Assembly (NCBI RefSeq): GCF_900187855.1
Contig: NZ_FYEG01000004.1
Coordinates: forward strand, 1-64,000
DNA: 64,000 nt
Source: Actinomyces minihominis
Lineage (GTDB): Bacteria > Actinomycetota > Actinomycetes > Actinomycetales > Actinomycetaceae
Direction: 5' to 3'
Below the pieces are notes generated by a model that was given only the letters and a program-made list of their open reading frames with translations, did no database searches and had not been told where the DNA came from. Within the stretch, counting starts at the first letter, position 1, and every line of letters starts with the position of its first letter. The position numbers were made by a program, and so were the translations under genes. Below, piece by piece: positions 15,701 to 24,872 of this stretch.

Positions 15701-17251
15701 ATGGCAGACAACATCTTGGAAATGCGTGACATTTGCAAGAGTTTCTCCGGCGTCGAAGTGCTCAAGGATGTTAACTTCAACGTTCGTAGGGGCGAAATTC
15801 ACGCCCTTTGCGGAGAAAACGGAGCGGGAAAATCGACGCTCATGAAGGTCCTCTCGGGTGTTTACCCGTTTGGAACTTACTCCGGTGACATCGTCTATAA
15901 CGGCGAGGTCGCAAAGTTCAACTCAGTCAAGAGCTCCGAGGACGCCGGCATTGGCATCGTCCACCAGGAACTAGCCCTCGTCCCTTACCTGTCGATCGCC
16001 GAGAACCTCTTCTTGGGTTCCAAGAAGCCAAAGTCTTTCCTCGGCTCGATTGACTGGAACGAAATGAACCACCGGGCCCAGCAGATGCTTGTTCGCGTCG
16101 GACTGGACGAACCGGTAATGACGCCGGTCGGCCAGCTCGGTGTGGGCAAGCAGCAGATTGTTGAGATCGGCAAGGTCCTTGCTAAGAACGTCGAACTGCT
16201 CGTTCTTGACGAACCCACTGCCGCCCTGAACGACCATGACTCAGAGACTCTGCTCGGCCTCGTCCGTCAACTGCGGGACTCCGGTGTCACGATCATCATT
16301 ATTTCGCACAAGCTGAATGAGATTGAGGCAATCGCGGACCGCACCACCGTCCTTCGTGACGGCGCCACGGTTGGCACCCTGGATATGCATGACCCCAATG
16401 TCACCCAGGACGACATCATCCGCATGATGGTCGGACGCCAACTCAGCCGACGCTACCCGGACCGTGATTCAAACCCCGGTGAGGTCCTCTTTAAGGTTGA
16501 AGACTGGACCGTCCACCACCCCACCCAGCCCGATAGGGTCATCGTCAAGGACGCTGACTTTGAGGTTCGTCGCGGCGAGGTGATCGGAATTGCCGGCCTG
16601 ATGGGCGCGGGACGCACCGAGCTTGCCATGAGTATCTTTGGTAAGTCCTACGGCTCCCACATCTCCGGCAAGGTCTATAAGAACGGCGAGGAGATCGATG
16701 TCTCCACCGTTGCCAAGGCAGTCAAGAACAAGGTCGCTTACGCGACCGAGGACCGCAAGGTGTACGGCCTCAACCTGATTGACGATATCCGCCGCAACAT
16801 CGGTATTGCCGGGATCCACAAGCACGCTGTGCGCGGCGTGGTCAACGACAACCAGGAGATGGTGGTCGCAACCGACTACAAGTCGGCGATGAACATTCGC
16901 GCCAACAACGTCATGCAGTTGGCTGGCTCCCTCTCCGGCGGCAACCAGCAGAAGGTAGTTCTGTCCAAGTGGCTCTACACCGATGCTGATGTGCTGATCC
17001 TGGATGAACCGACCCGAGGCATTGACGTCGGAGCCAAGTTTGAGATCTACACCCTGATCAACGACATGGTTGCCCAGGGCAAGGCTGTCGTCGTCATCTC
17101 CTCCGAGCTCGAGGAGCTCCAGGGCATCACGGACCGCATCTACACCCTGGCCTACGGACGTATCACCGGCGAGATGCCGACGTCCCAGGCCACCCAAGAA
17201 GAACTCATGAGACTAATGACCATTGAACCCAAGAAGGAGTCGGCGTCGTGA
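15701..17251 (+). CDS. Monosaccharide ABC transporter ATP-binding protein (two NBDs, MmsA/GguA type)
   Basis: 516 residues with two ABC ATPase domains, normal for RbsA/MglA-class importers. The first NBD has CGENGAGKST as Walker A, LGVGKQQIVEIGKVLAKN in the signature region and LLVLDEPTAAL as Walker B. The second has a degenerate Walker A (GLMGAGRTE), signature LSGGNQQKVVL and LILDEPTRGIDVGAK, the usual asymmetry of this class. It powers uptake through the permease whose GTG start overlaps its stop (GTGA at 17248-17251). Confidence 0.93.
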   Translation: MADNILEMRDICKSFSGVEVLKDVNFNVRRGEIHALCGENGAGKSTLMKVLSGVYPFGTYSGDIVYNGEVAKFNSVKSSEDAGIGIVHQELALVPYLSIAENLFLGSKKPKSFLGSIDWNEMNHRAQQMLVRVGLDEPVMTPVGQLGVGKQQIVEIGKVLAKNVELLVLDEPTAALNDHDSETLLGLVRQLRDSGVTIIIISHKLNEIEAIADRTTVLRDGATVGTLDMHDPNVTQDDIIRMMVGRQLSRRYPDRDSNPGEVLFKVEDWTVHHPTQPDRVIVKDADFEVRRGEVIGIAGLMGAGRTELAMSIFGKSYGSHISGKVYKNGEEIDVSTVAKAVKNKVAYATEDRKVYGLNLIDDIRRNIGIAGIHKHAVRGVVNDNQEMVVATDYKSAMNIRANNVMQLAGSLSGGNQQKVVLSKWLYTDADVLILDEPTRGIDVGAKFEIYTLINDMVAQGKAVVVISSELEELQGITDRIYTLAYGRITGEMPTSQATQEELMRLMTIEPKKESAS

Positions 17252-18429
17252 CCGCTGCACGCGACCTCATAAAAAATACGTTTGGCTCTAGCCTGCGTCA
17301 ATCCGGCATTTTTGTCGCTTTCGTTGCGATCGTGATTGTCTTTGCGGTCATCAACCCAACGTTCCTCTCGGCCTCCAACCTGACGAACATCGTCCTCCAG
17401 TACTCCTACATCCTGGTGCTGGCAATCGGCATGCTGTTCGTCATCGTCCTCGGACAGATTGACCTGTCCGTCGGTTCTGTGGTTGCCCTGACGGGCGCCG
17501 TCTCAGCGGTGCTGGTCATTCGCCACGGTTTGCCGTGGTGGATGGGCGTCGTCGCGGCTCTGCTTGTCGGTCTGGCGGTCGGTGCCTTCCAGGGCTTCTG
17601 GGTGGCCTACGTGGGAATCCCCGGCTTCATCGTCACCCTGGCAGGCATGATGATGTTCCGAGGTCTGACCTACAACGTCCTCGACAACGTCTCCCTCTCC
17701 CCCTTCCCCAAGGGCTACTACAACATTGCCAACGGATTCCTCAACGGCCTGTTTGGTGGGTACGGGGTCGATATATTCACCCTGGTCATCTTCGCGATCG
17801 GCGTGGTCGGCTACGCCTACTTCGCCTGGAAGGCTCGCCAGGACAAGCTCAAGTACGGTCAGGCAGTCGAGAACATCGGCTTCTTTATCGCCAAGATCGT
17901 CATTGTTGCAGCAGTGGTAATGGCGTTCGCCTACAAGCTGTCCACCGCACGTGGCCTGCCTATCGTCCTCATTATTCTGGCCACCCTGATCCTGGTGTAC
18001 GGCTTCGTCTCCCAGCGCACCATCTTTGGTCGTGACGTCTACGCCATCGGCGGTAACAAGACCGCAGCCGCCCTCTCGGGTATCAACGTCAAGTCGATCT
18101 CCTTCTGGGTCTACGTCAACATGGGCTTCCTGGCCGGTGTTGCGGGTGTCCTCTACTCGGCTCGGATGAATGGTGCCCAGCCGTCAGCTGGCAACATGTT
18201 CGAGCTGGATGCGATTGCCGCCTGCTTCGTCGGTGGCGCTTCCACCACTGGTGGTATCGGCCGTGTCACCGGCGCCCTCGTCGGTGGCCTGGTCATGGCT
18301 GTCCTCTCCAACGGTATGCAGCTGATGGGTGCCTCGACCTCTACGCAGCAGATTGTCAAGGGCGCCGTCCTCCTCCTCGCAGTTGCGTTTGACGTCTACA
18401 ACAAGCGTCGCTCGGGCGCAGCCGCCTAA
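17248..18429 (+). CDS. Monosaccharide ABC transporter permease (MmsB/GguB type)
   Basis: 393 residues with about ten hydrophobic segments. The BPD_transp_2 landmarks are present: NLTNIVLQYSYILVLAIGML, VIVLGQIDLSVGSVVALTGA and a C-terminal ACFVGGASTTGGIGRVTGAL motif. It forms the membrane channel of the sugar importer with the upstream ATPase and binding protein, and is coupled to the ATPase by a four-base overlap. A terminator follows at 18461. Confidence 0.93.
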   Translation: MTAARDLIKNTFGSSLRQSGIFVAFVAIVIVFAVINPTFLSASNLTNIVLQYSYILVLAIGMLFVIVLGQIDLSVGSVVALTGAVSAVLVIRHGLPWWMGVVAALLVGLAVGAFQGFWVAYVGIPGFIVTLAGMMMFRGLTYNVLDNVSLSPFPKGYYNIANGFLNGLFGGYGVDIFTLVIFAIGVVGYAYFAWKARQDKLKYGQAVENIGFFIAKIVIVAAVVMAFAYKLSTARGLPIVLIILATLILVYGFVSQRTIFGRDVYAIGGNKTAAALSGINVKSISFWVYVNMGFLAGVAGVLYSARMNGAQPSAGNMFELDAIAACFVGGASTTGGIGRVTGALVGGLVMAVLSNGMQLMGASTSTQQIVKGAVLLLAVAFDVYNKRRSGAAA

Positions 18430-18460
18430 CCAAACTGTCCCCCCTTCGGGACAACACAAA

Positions 18461-18501
18461 AGCGGCCACTCTGGAATCTCTTCCAGGGTGGCCGCTCTTT
18501 T
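18461..18501. terminator. Bidirectional terminator between importer and ABC exporter genes
   Basis: A 16-bp stem AGCGGCCACTCTGGAA (18461-18476) with TTCCAGGGTGGCCGCT (18481-18496), one G-T pair, loop TCTC, followed by CTTTT. It separates converging transcription units; on the minus side the preceding A-rich bases also give a short U-run. Confidence 0.85.
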
Positions 18502-18527
18502 GTCATGTTGAGGACGAGAGCTGCGGG

Positions 18528-21038
18528 TTACTCCGCTGCCAGCGCCTCCACGGGAGAGACTGCTGAGGCTCGCCTGCCGGGCATGATGGAGGCGATAACT
18601 GCCGCCCCGATGGCAACCACGACCACAATCAGCCACTGCAGCCAAGGCACCTGCAGGACGTACTCAGAGACACCGACGGGCAGCGACATGAACCCAACCG
18701 CCCCGAAGAAGGCACCTGCCAGCAGACCCAGCAGGGTCGAGACCGCCCCGATCAGCAGCGCCTCCCAACTGAGCATTTCGCGAATCTGCTTCTTAGTCAT
18801 ACCGAGGGCGCGCAGCAGGCCGTTCTCCCGGGTCCGTTCGTGAACCGAGAGGGACAGGGTGTTGGTGATACCGACCAGGGCAACGAGAACGGAAACCGCC
18901 AGTAGACCCACCACCACGAGGACAAGAATATTGACGATCTGGTCGATTGCGGCACGCTTGGCAACGGATCCATCGAGGGAGAGGTCCGCCCCCTCAGCCT
19001 GGATGTCACTGATGACCGTCTGGTAGTTGGCGGGGTCGGTAAGCTCCAGCCAGACCTGCGTTGGCTCGAGGTCGAGACCCATCTGTGCCACCGTTTCGGG
19101 CGAGACGATGAAGATGCTGTTGCCCGTTAGAGCATCGCCCGAGATCAACTTCAGTTCCGAACACTTCTCCGCCACGCAAATCTCGGCGGACTCACCAAAG
19201 TCCAGCATCCAGTAGGGAACCATTACCGCACCGGTGGGTGGCATTTCAAAGCCACCCCTGACGGCGTCACTCAGGTTGCTTCCCGTGACCAGGGTGCCCT
19301 GACTGATGAACTCATTCGGCGTTCCGGCCCCCAGCGTGATGTCGGCGAGTGCACCATCAACCACGGCAGTTTGCTGGACCCCATCCAGGTTGGTAAGCAC
19401 CTCCAGCTGCTTACCGGTGAAGCCGGCTGCTGGGGCTGAGACTGTCAGGTCCAGCGGTGCATTGCGGTCCAGGCTGGACACAGCCGTCGCACGCATTGAC
19501 TGGGCTCCGAAAGTCACCATGGTAATCAGGGTGACACCGATGAAGACCGCCACGCCTGTCGCTGCGGTTCGTCCGGGATTGCGAACTGTGTTTCGTGAAG
19601 CCAGACGGAATGAAACCGAGCCCGCTCCCCTCCCGAACATGCCCGTAATCAGAGGAAGCACTGATGAAAGCAGGGTGATGAGGGCGGCGGCGGTCAACAC
19701 CGCTAGGCCCAGCACAGCTGGGAACCGGGTGAGTTTCTCATCAGGATCCGTGGTGGAGAATGCCAGGAAGGCGGCGGATACCCCCAGCCCGACCGTTAGT
19801 AACAGACTGATGATCGCCACCGCAATCTGGCGTTTCCTCATCTTGGTCACCGTCACCACGCGACCACCCAGTCCTTCAACCGGAGAGATCCTTGAGACTC
19901 GACCCGCGGGCCGCAACCCAGCGGCAAGTGTGAGCAGCGAGCCGACCGCAACCGTAATGATCATCTGCGTGGCGCTGACTGAACCCAGGGCGGCGACAAA
20001 GCCCTTGGAGGCCCCGGCTGCTGCCGCAACCGCGGCTCCCCCAAACAGTCCCAGGGCCGCACCGATCAGGGAGCCAAGTAGGCCCACCGCCAGGGACTCA
20101 AGCAGCATGAGCCGCCTGACCTGACCACCGGTGGCGCCGATGACGCGCAGCAGTGCCAGTTCGCGTTCCCGCTGACCAAAGATGACCTGGAACGTTGTCC
20201 CCACCACGATCATCGCCACAGCTGCCGAAATCGTGGGGAACACCAGCATCATGGCGGTGATGGCGGCATTGGAAGAACCGATCGCGTCTAGGGCTATATC
20301 CGTTGCCTCAAACTCCGGGGTGACCACGACACCCGTGATTCCCGCTGCCGAGAGTGCGGCCTCGATTTGCCCCACCAGTTCGGTCTGCTGCTCCCTGGAG
20401 AGCCTCTCGGATTGCCCCGCTACCAGGACTCCGTCAAGCCAAGCCGTGGGATCAAGTTCCTTGATCCCCTCTCGCGACATGAGGAGGTCCGTAGTCGACA
20501 GGCCGAGACCCGCGTTACCGCCCTCCGAAATGCCGGTAATGGTTATGTCGTGCTCACCGGTCTCGAACCCCTTAAGGGTGATGACAGATCCGACCTCGAC
20601 CCCGTATCGTTCTGCACTCGCTTCGGAGACCAGGGCTTCAAGTGGCCCGGTCGGGAGTGTGCCCTCAACCAGGTCCGGGTGGGCCAGCAGATCGCCCCCC
20701 AGGGCACGAATCATCAGGTAGGAACCCGTCTGCTTCCCTCCCCCGACCAGTTCGGCGCCTGAGTAGTAGATCGGGTAGACCTCTGTCACCCCGGCAATGT
20801 CCCGGGCGATCTTCTCGGCCTCCTCTAGTTCTGGAGTGTCAGTCCCGTCCCAGTCCGGCTGCAAAACAGCAGCAGAACCCGCGTACTGTCCCGCCACCTC
20901 ATTGCGGATTCCAGAGCTCATTGCCCCACCGAAAACCAGGGAGGCAGCCACGAACGCCACGGCAATCCCCACGGCGACCAGGGTCGCCACGTAGCGTCTG
21001 CCGTGGAACCTTAGGTTAGCCCGTACCAGCTGCCCCAT
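18528..21038 (-). CDS. ABC transporter permease, two FtsX domains (MacB/LolC-like exporter)
   Basis: 836 residues. The N-terminal helix (RRYVATLVAVGIAVAFVAAS) is followed by a large extracytoplasmic region, three helices of the first FtsX domain (about 255-385), a second transmembrane start near 420, another external region, and the final FtsX domain (about 700-836: LALVVVGLLAVSVLVALVGI and a short TLSLSVHERTRENGLLRALG box). The ERERELALLRVIGATGGQVR box before the first FtsX helices is typical. Such permeases pair with a MacB/LolD-like ATPase and move lipids, peptides or drugs outward. The ATPase gene directly upstream overlaps it by one base. Confidence 0.88.
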   Translation of the reverse strand: MGQLVRANLRFHGRRYVATLVAVGIAVAFVAASLVFGGAMSSGIRNEVAGQYAGSAAVLQPDWDGTDTPELEEAEKIARDIAGVTEVYPIYYSGAELVGGGKQTGSYLMIRALGGDLLAHPDLVEGTLPTGPLEALVSEASAERYGVEVGSVITLKGFETGEHDITITGISEGGNAGLGLSTTDLLMSREGIKELDPTAWLDGVLVAGQSERLSREQQTELVGQIEAALSAAGITGVVVTPEFEATDIALDAIGSSNAAITAMMLVFPTISAAVAMIVVGTTFQVIFGQRERELALLRVIGATGGQVRRLMLLESLAVGLLGSLIGAALGLFGGAAVAAAAGASKGFVAALGSVSATQMIITVAVGSLLTLAAGLRPAGRVSRISPVEGLGGRVVTVTKMRKRQIAVAIISLLLTVGLGVSAAFLAFSTTDPDEKLTRFPAVLGLAVLTAAALITLLSSVLPLITGMFGRGAGSVSFRLASRNTVRNPGRTAATGVAVFIGVTLITMVTFGAQSMRATAVSSLDRNAPLDLTVSAPAAGFTGKQLEVLTNLDGVQQTAVVDGALADITLGAGTPNEFISQGTLVTGSNLSDAVRGGFEMPPTGAVMVPYWMLDFGESAEICVAEKCSELKLISGDALTGNSIFIVSPETVAQMGLDLEPTQVWLELTDPANYQTVISDIQAEGADLSLDGSVAKRAAIDQIVNILVLVVVGLLAVSVLVALVGITNTLSLSVHERTRENGLLRALGMTKKQIREMLSWEALLIGAVSTLLGLLAGAFFGAVGFMSLPVGVSEYVLQVPWLQWLIVVVVAIGAAVIASIMPGRRASAVSPVEALAAE

Positions 21039-21823
21039 CAGGCGACCTGCTCGATCTGCTCAGCAGTCGGCTTCCACAGGTCGGCTGCAATCCGGCCGTC
21101 CCGCACCACGATGACGCGGTCCGACATGCTGGCGACGTGTTGGTCGTGGGTGACCATGATGATGGTCTGGCCCAGCTGATCCACCGCAGCCCTGAGCAGT
21201 GAAAGGACCTCGGCGGTTGAGGCCGAGTCAAGGTTTCCCGTCGGCTCATCGGCGACGATGATCGCCGGCGCCGTCACCAGGGCGCGAGCCAGGGCGACGC
21301 GCTGCTGCTGGCCCCCGGAGAGCTGCGAGGGCAGGTGGTGCAGGCGGTCCCCAATCCCTAGGCTGGCGATGATCCGGTCAAAAAGGCCGGGGTCGACATC
21401 GTGACCAGCCAGGGTGCTGGGGAGGAGGATATTGGCTTTGGCATCGAGGGTGGGGATCAGGTTGAAGCTCTGGAAGACGAAGCCGATCCGGTCGCGTCGC
21501 AGCCGGGTCAACTTGTCATCTGAGAGGCCCTGGAACTGCTTTCCTTCCAGTGCAACCACCCCGGAGGTGATCGAGTCCAGTCCCGCCAGAACATTGAGCA
21601 TGGTCGACTTGCCGGACCCGGAGGGCCCCATGATGGCCGTGAACTGCCCCGAGTAGAAGTCGATGGAGACTCCGTCGAGGGCGGCCACCTTGGTGTCCCC
21701 CTGGCCGTAGATCTTGCTGACGTTGCGAAGACTGGAGACAGCGTCGGTACGTGGTGCCGCCGTGCTGCTCGCCTGGTTTACTCTGCTGTCCGCGTAGGTG
21801 TCGCGGGGTTCTGTTTGGCTCAT
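21038..21823 (-). CDS. ABC transporter ATP-binding protein (MacB/LolD class)
   Basis: 261 residues from ATG 21823; the frame is open to TTG 21853, which has no ribosome site. After a ~30-residue Ser/Thr-rich tail the domain runs [20 protein letters not shown], Walker [12 protein letters not shown]-loop [14 protein letters not shown], signature [15 protein letters not shown], Walker [14 protein letters not shown] and His switch MVTHDQH. The LxGLDxxxSGxV and NLIPTLxAxxNIxLP pattern is that of exporters paired with FtsX permeases. TGATG joins its stop to the permease start, so one complex is expected. Confidence 0.92.
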   Translation of the reverse strand: MSQTEPRDTYADSRVNQASSTAAPRTDAVSSLRNVSKIYGQGDTKVAALDGVSIDFYSGQFTAIMGPSGSGKSTMLNVLAGLDSITSGVVALEGKQFQGLSDDKLTRLRRDRIGFVFQSFNLIPTLDAKANILLPSTLAGHDVDPGLFDRIIASLGIGDRLHHLPSQLSGGQQQRVALARALVTAPAIIVADEPTGNLDSASTAEVLSLLRAAVDQLGQTIIMVTHDQHVASMSDRVIVVRDGRIAADLWKPTAEQIEQVA

Positions 21824-21886
21824 GCCTTCGAGTCTGCCAGGCGACCTCGTCAAAAGAGGTGGGGGAAGTCCCCTAAAGATCCCTGG

Positions 21887-23806
21887 TCAAACCCCGGTGT
21901 CCCCAGTGGGTGCCCCGGTTGTCACGGGTTCCTCTTCCACATCCTCGGTCTCAAGTTCAGCTTCCAGTTCGGCTTCCATCTCGGTCACGTTATTGTCGAG
22001 GACGACTTCCTCGTACCACCCAGTCAGTGATTCATCATCACGATCAAGCCAGCTTCCAGCCCCCCGATCGGGGTGGGTCACGCCGGCCGAGAACGCGAAA
22101 GAATCTCCGTGCTGCTGGATCCCCTTCCTTACGCCCTCGTCAATTGCCACACTGGCGTACTTGCGGCGCAGAACCAACGGATCCGTGGAAAGGTCCTTCC
22201 ACCAGGCCACCATCATCAGGATGAGGATGATGGCGAACGGAAGAGCCGAAATCGTCACCAGGGCCTGGAGGGCACTGACCGTGTCCTCACCCCCGGTGAT
22301 CAGCAGGGTGATGGCGGTGGCAGAGAGCGCCACTCCCCAGACGGCGGTCAGTCGCTTACTCGGGTTGCTCTTGCCCCGCTGGCTGATGGTCGCCATGACC
22401 AGTGAGGCCGAGTCAGCACTGGTCACGAAGAAGATGACCAGCGCAAACATGGCGATGATTGCCGTGATGGTTGCGAAGGGCAGGTTGCTGAGGACGCTGA
22501 AAAGGTATTCCTGACTGGAACCTGCGGCAGAGATATTGGCGCCGTTTTGCTCCATCCACATCGACGTTCCGCCAAGGGTCGAGAACCACAGCAGGCTGAC
22601 CAGCGAGGGGATCACGATGACGACGGTGACGAACTCACGAAGTGTTCGCCCCCTGGAAATACGGGCGATGAACATGCCGACAAACGGGGTCCAAGAGACC
22701 CACCAGGCCCAGTAGTAGGTGGTCCAGCTCTCCATGAAGTCCGCGGCTTCCGGGGATGCTGAGGCCGAAACGGCTAGCATCGGGCCCAGTTCCGTCACGA
22801 AAGCAACCACAGCTGTTGGGATGAAGTCGAGAAGAAACAGGGTTGGTCCGGCCAGGAAGACGAACAGTCCGAGGCCGAGTGCCAACATCATGTTGATATT
22901 GGAAAGCATCCGAATCCCGCGTTTGACACCCGAGACCGCAGATAAAATAAAGGCAATGGTGAGGGCAACCATGAGGCCGATGATGACCCCGTTTCCAAGG
23001 GGTCCAATGCCCGCGACAATCTCGACCCCCTTGCCGATTTGCAGGGCGCCGAGCCCCAGGGACACCGCCGTCCCAAACAGGGTGACCAGAATAGCGAAAG
23101 TGTCGATGACACGACCGAAGGGAATGGCCAGCTTTTCACTAAAGATCGGCGTGAAAATGGCCGAGATCAGCGGTGATCGTCCTCGTCGGTAAGCCGAGTA
23201 GGCGATTGCACCACCCACCAGGGCGTAGTACGACCAGGCCATCGGACCCCAGTGCAGCAGGGTCTGCGCAATGGCTGCCTGCATCGCCTCAGGTGTCCCG
23301 GCATCGACCGTTGAGGCCGGGGGGACATTGAGGAAGAAGTGCAGCGGCTCGTAGGGGCCAAAGAAGAGTAGGCCAATCCCCATTCCAGCCGAGAAGAGCA
23401 TGGCAACCCAGGAACCACGAGAAAACTCTGGTTCCTCGTCATCGGTACCGAGGACGATGTTGCCCTTAGCTGAGTAGCCCACCACCAGCATGAAGATAAA
23501 AACAGCAATGGTCAGCAGGGTGAAAAGCCAGCCGGTGTGGATGGACACCCAGTGCACCGCGACTCCAGCAGCGTGCCCCAGGGCTTCCGAGTCGAATGCA
23601 CCGACGAGGACCAGAGCAACAACGGCGACTAGCGCCGCCCCCGACACCCACCAGTCAATGCGAAAACGTCTGCTGTTTTCATCAACGGCGATTCCGGGTA
23701 GAAGTGCTGGATGCAGGGCGCCATCCGCGCCTACCAGCTCGCGAACAGTTCGTGGAACCCGCGATGAGAGTGTTTTCTTGCTACGACTTGTCTGTTCAGA
23801 CGACAT
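21887..23806 (-). CDS. BCCT-family betaine/carnitine/choline transporter
   Basis: 639 residues from ATG 23806 (the frame is open to ATG 23872; neither start has a strong ribosome site). Twelve helices are visible. The family signature lies in WTTYYWAWWVSWTPFVGMFI followed by ARISRGRTLREF, with the Trp-box that binds quaternary ammonium groups. MGIGLLFFGPYEPLHFF is the usual helix 3 segment. The C-terminal 80 residues are acidic and cytoplasmic (ETEDVEEEP), where BCCT proteins sense osmotic change. It takes up glycine betaine or choline with Na+ or H+ and is probably an osmoprotection gene. It is divergent from the Cof-type phosphatase with an inverted repeat between them. Confidence 0.92.
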   Translation of the reverse strand: MSSEQTSRSKKTLSSRVPRTVRELVGADGALHPALLPGIAVDENSRRFRIDWWVSGAALVAVVALVLVGAFDSEALGHAAGVAVHWVSIHTGWLFTLLTIAVFIFMLVVGYSAKGNIVLGTDDEEPEFSRGSWVAMLFSAGMGIGLLFFGPYEPLHFFLNVPPASTVDAGTPEAMQAAIAQTLLHWGPMAWSYYALVGGAIAYSAYRRGRSPLISAIFTPIFSEKLAIPFGRVIDTFAILVTLFGTAVSLGLGALQIGKGVEIVAGIGPLGNGVIIGLMVALTIAFILSAVSGVKRGIRMLSNINMMLALGLGLFVFLAGPTLFLLDFIPTAVVAFVTELGPMLAVSASASPEAADFMESWTTYYWAWWVSWTPFVGMFIARISRGRTLREFVTVVIVIPSLVSLLWFSTLGGTSMWMEQNGANISAAGSSQEYLFSVLSNLPFATITAIIAMFALVIFFVTSADSASLVMATISQRGKSNPSKRLTAVWGVALSATAITLLITGGEDTVSALQALVTISALPFAIILILMMVAWWKDLSTDPLVLRRKYASVAIDEGVRKGIQQHGDSFAFSAGVTHPDRGAGSWLDRDDESLTGWYEEVVLDNNVTEMEAELEAELETEDVEEEPVTTGAPTGDTGV

Positions 23807-23876
23807 TAGTAAAGTTGGGTTGCTTCCCCTTCTCCAAGGGTCGGACGACGTGAAAAACCCGGGGCCTCTCATGCAA

Positions 23877-23911
23877 AGATCTGGTCTGCAACACTGTCAC
23901 CGACCAGATCT
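23877..23911. promoter_or_regulatory. Inverted repeat in the divergent BCCT / phosphatase region
   Basis: AGATCTGGTC (23877-23886) and GACCAGATCT (23902-23911) form a perfect 10-bp inverted repeat with a 15-base spacer. No T-run follows on either side, so a protein-binding site is more likely than a terminator. No known regulator can be named. Confidence 0.45.
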
Positions 23912-23981
23912 GTTAAGCAGGCTAACACGGGCCCAAATGGTGAGCCGGTTCTGGTTTCGAAGTTCCGGACAGCCTGAGACA

Positions 23982-24872
23982 ATGAAAAACATGACTTCAC
24001 AACTGACTTCTGAGCGTCGTATTGTCTTCGTTGACATTGATGGAACCCTGGTCAACCACGGCTCCCCCGTCCTCGATTCAGCGAGAGAAGCCGTGCGGGA
24101 AGCCCGACGCAACGGCCACCTGGTCTTCATTGCCACCGGCCGCGGTGAAGCCGATGTGCAACCCGATATTCGTGAGATCGGCTTCGACGGGGAGATCACC
24201 AACAGTGGGGCACTCGCCCACATTGGCAACGAAACTGTGCTGTCACGTCCGATGGAAGTGGCTGATATGCAGTTCCTTATCAACTACTTCGAGGGGCGGG
24301 GGATTCCCTACCTGGTGCAAACTCACGATCAGACCTACACCACCGAGGCGGCGAAGGCCGTCATGCTGGCCTACGACGCCTACCTCCGCGAGCAGCTGAC
24401 GCCGGGAGACGATCTTGAAGAGGTCCATACCTTCGCCAACTTTGCCGCCGGTTTCCCCGATGTCTCAGAGGCCGATCTCACACATGCCGCCAAGCTGGTG
24501 TTCATTTCTGAGGCCGACCTGGACATGCGGGTAATTGCCGATGATATCGGGGATCGCTTTCACCTGGTCCCCGGAAGCATGCCGGTTTCAATCGGTTCCA
24601 ACGGAGAGATTTCGCCGCGGGGGATAAACAAGGGCAGCGCCATCGAAGAGGTTCTTCGACGCCTCGCTATCCCCACCCAAAACGCCATCGGAATCGGGGA
24701 CAGTTGGAATGACGTCGAGATGTTTGATGTTTGCGGTGAGGCCGTTGCCATGGCGGGCGCAGACCAGGGCGTCAAAGAACACGCCGATCACATCACGGGT
24801 TCTGTTGAAGAAGGTGGCCTTGCCCAGGCGTTTGCGAACCTGGGGCTGACCTCCGCTCACGTCCTCAACTAG
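23982..24872 (+). CDS. HAD-superfamily Cof-type phosphatase
   Basis: 296 residues from ATG 23982 (a second ATG three codons on at 23991 is equally possible). HAD motif I is VFVDIDGTLV, motif II ATGRG, the C2B cap lies between about 85 and 190, Lys is in RGINKGSAIEEVL, and motif IV is IGIGDSWNDVEMF. Cof/YbjI-type enzymes dephosphorylate sugar phosphates and cofactor phosphates such as FMN or PLP; the substrate here is unknown. Its last four bases overlap the end of carB on the other strand. Confidence 0.88.
   Translation: MKNMTSQLTSERRIVFVDIDGTLVNHGSPVLDSAREAVREARRNGHLVFIATGRGEADVQPDIREIGFDGEITNSGALAHIGNETVLSRPMEVADMQFLINYFEGRGIPYLVQTHDQTYTTEAAKAVMLAYDAYLREQLTPGDDLEEVHTFANFAAGFPDVSEADLTHAAKLVFISEADLDMRVIADDIGDRFHLVPGSMPVSIGSNGEISPRGINKGSAIEEVLRRLAIPTQNAIGIGDSWNDVEMFDVCGEAVAMAGADQGVKEHADHITGSVEEGGLAQAFANLGLTSAHVLN

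Noticed and set aside
19306-20721. Long plus-strand frames opposite the FtsX permease gene
   Set aside because: Both are antisense shadows: composition is Ser/Thr/Ala/Pro-rich without domains, and the minus-strand gene is complete with coupled ATPase.
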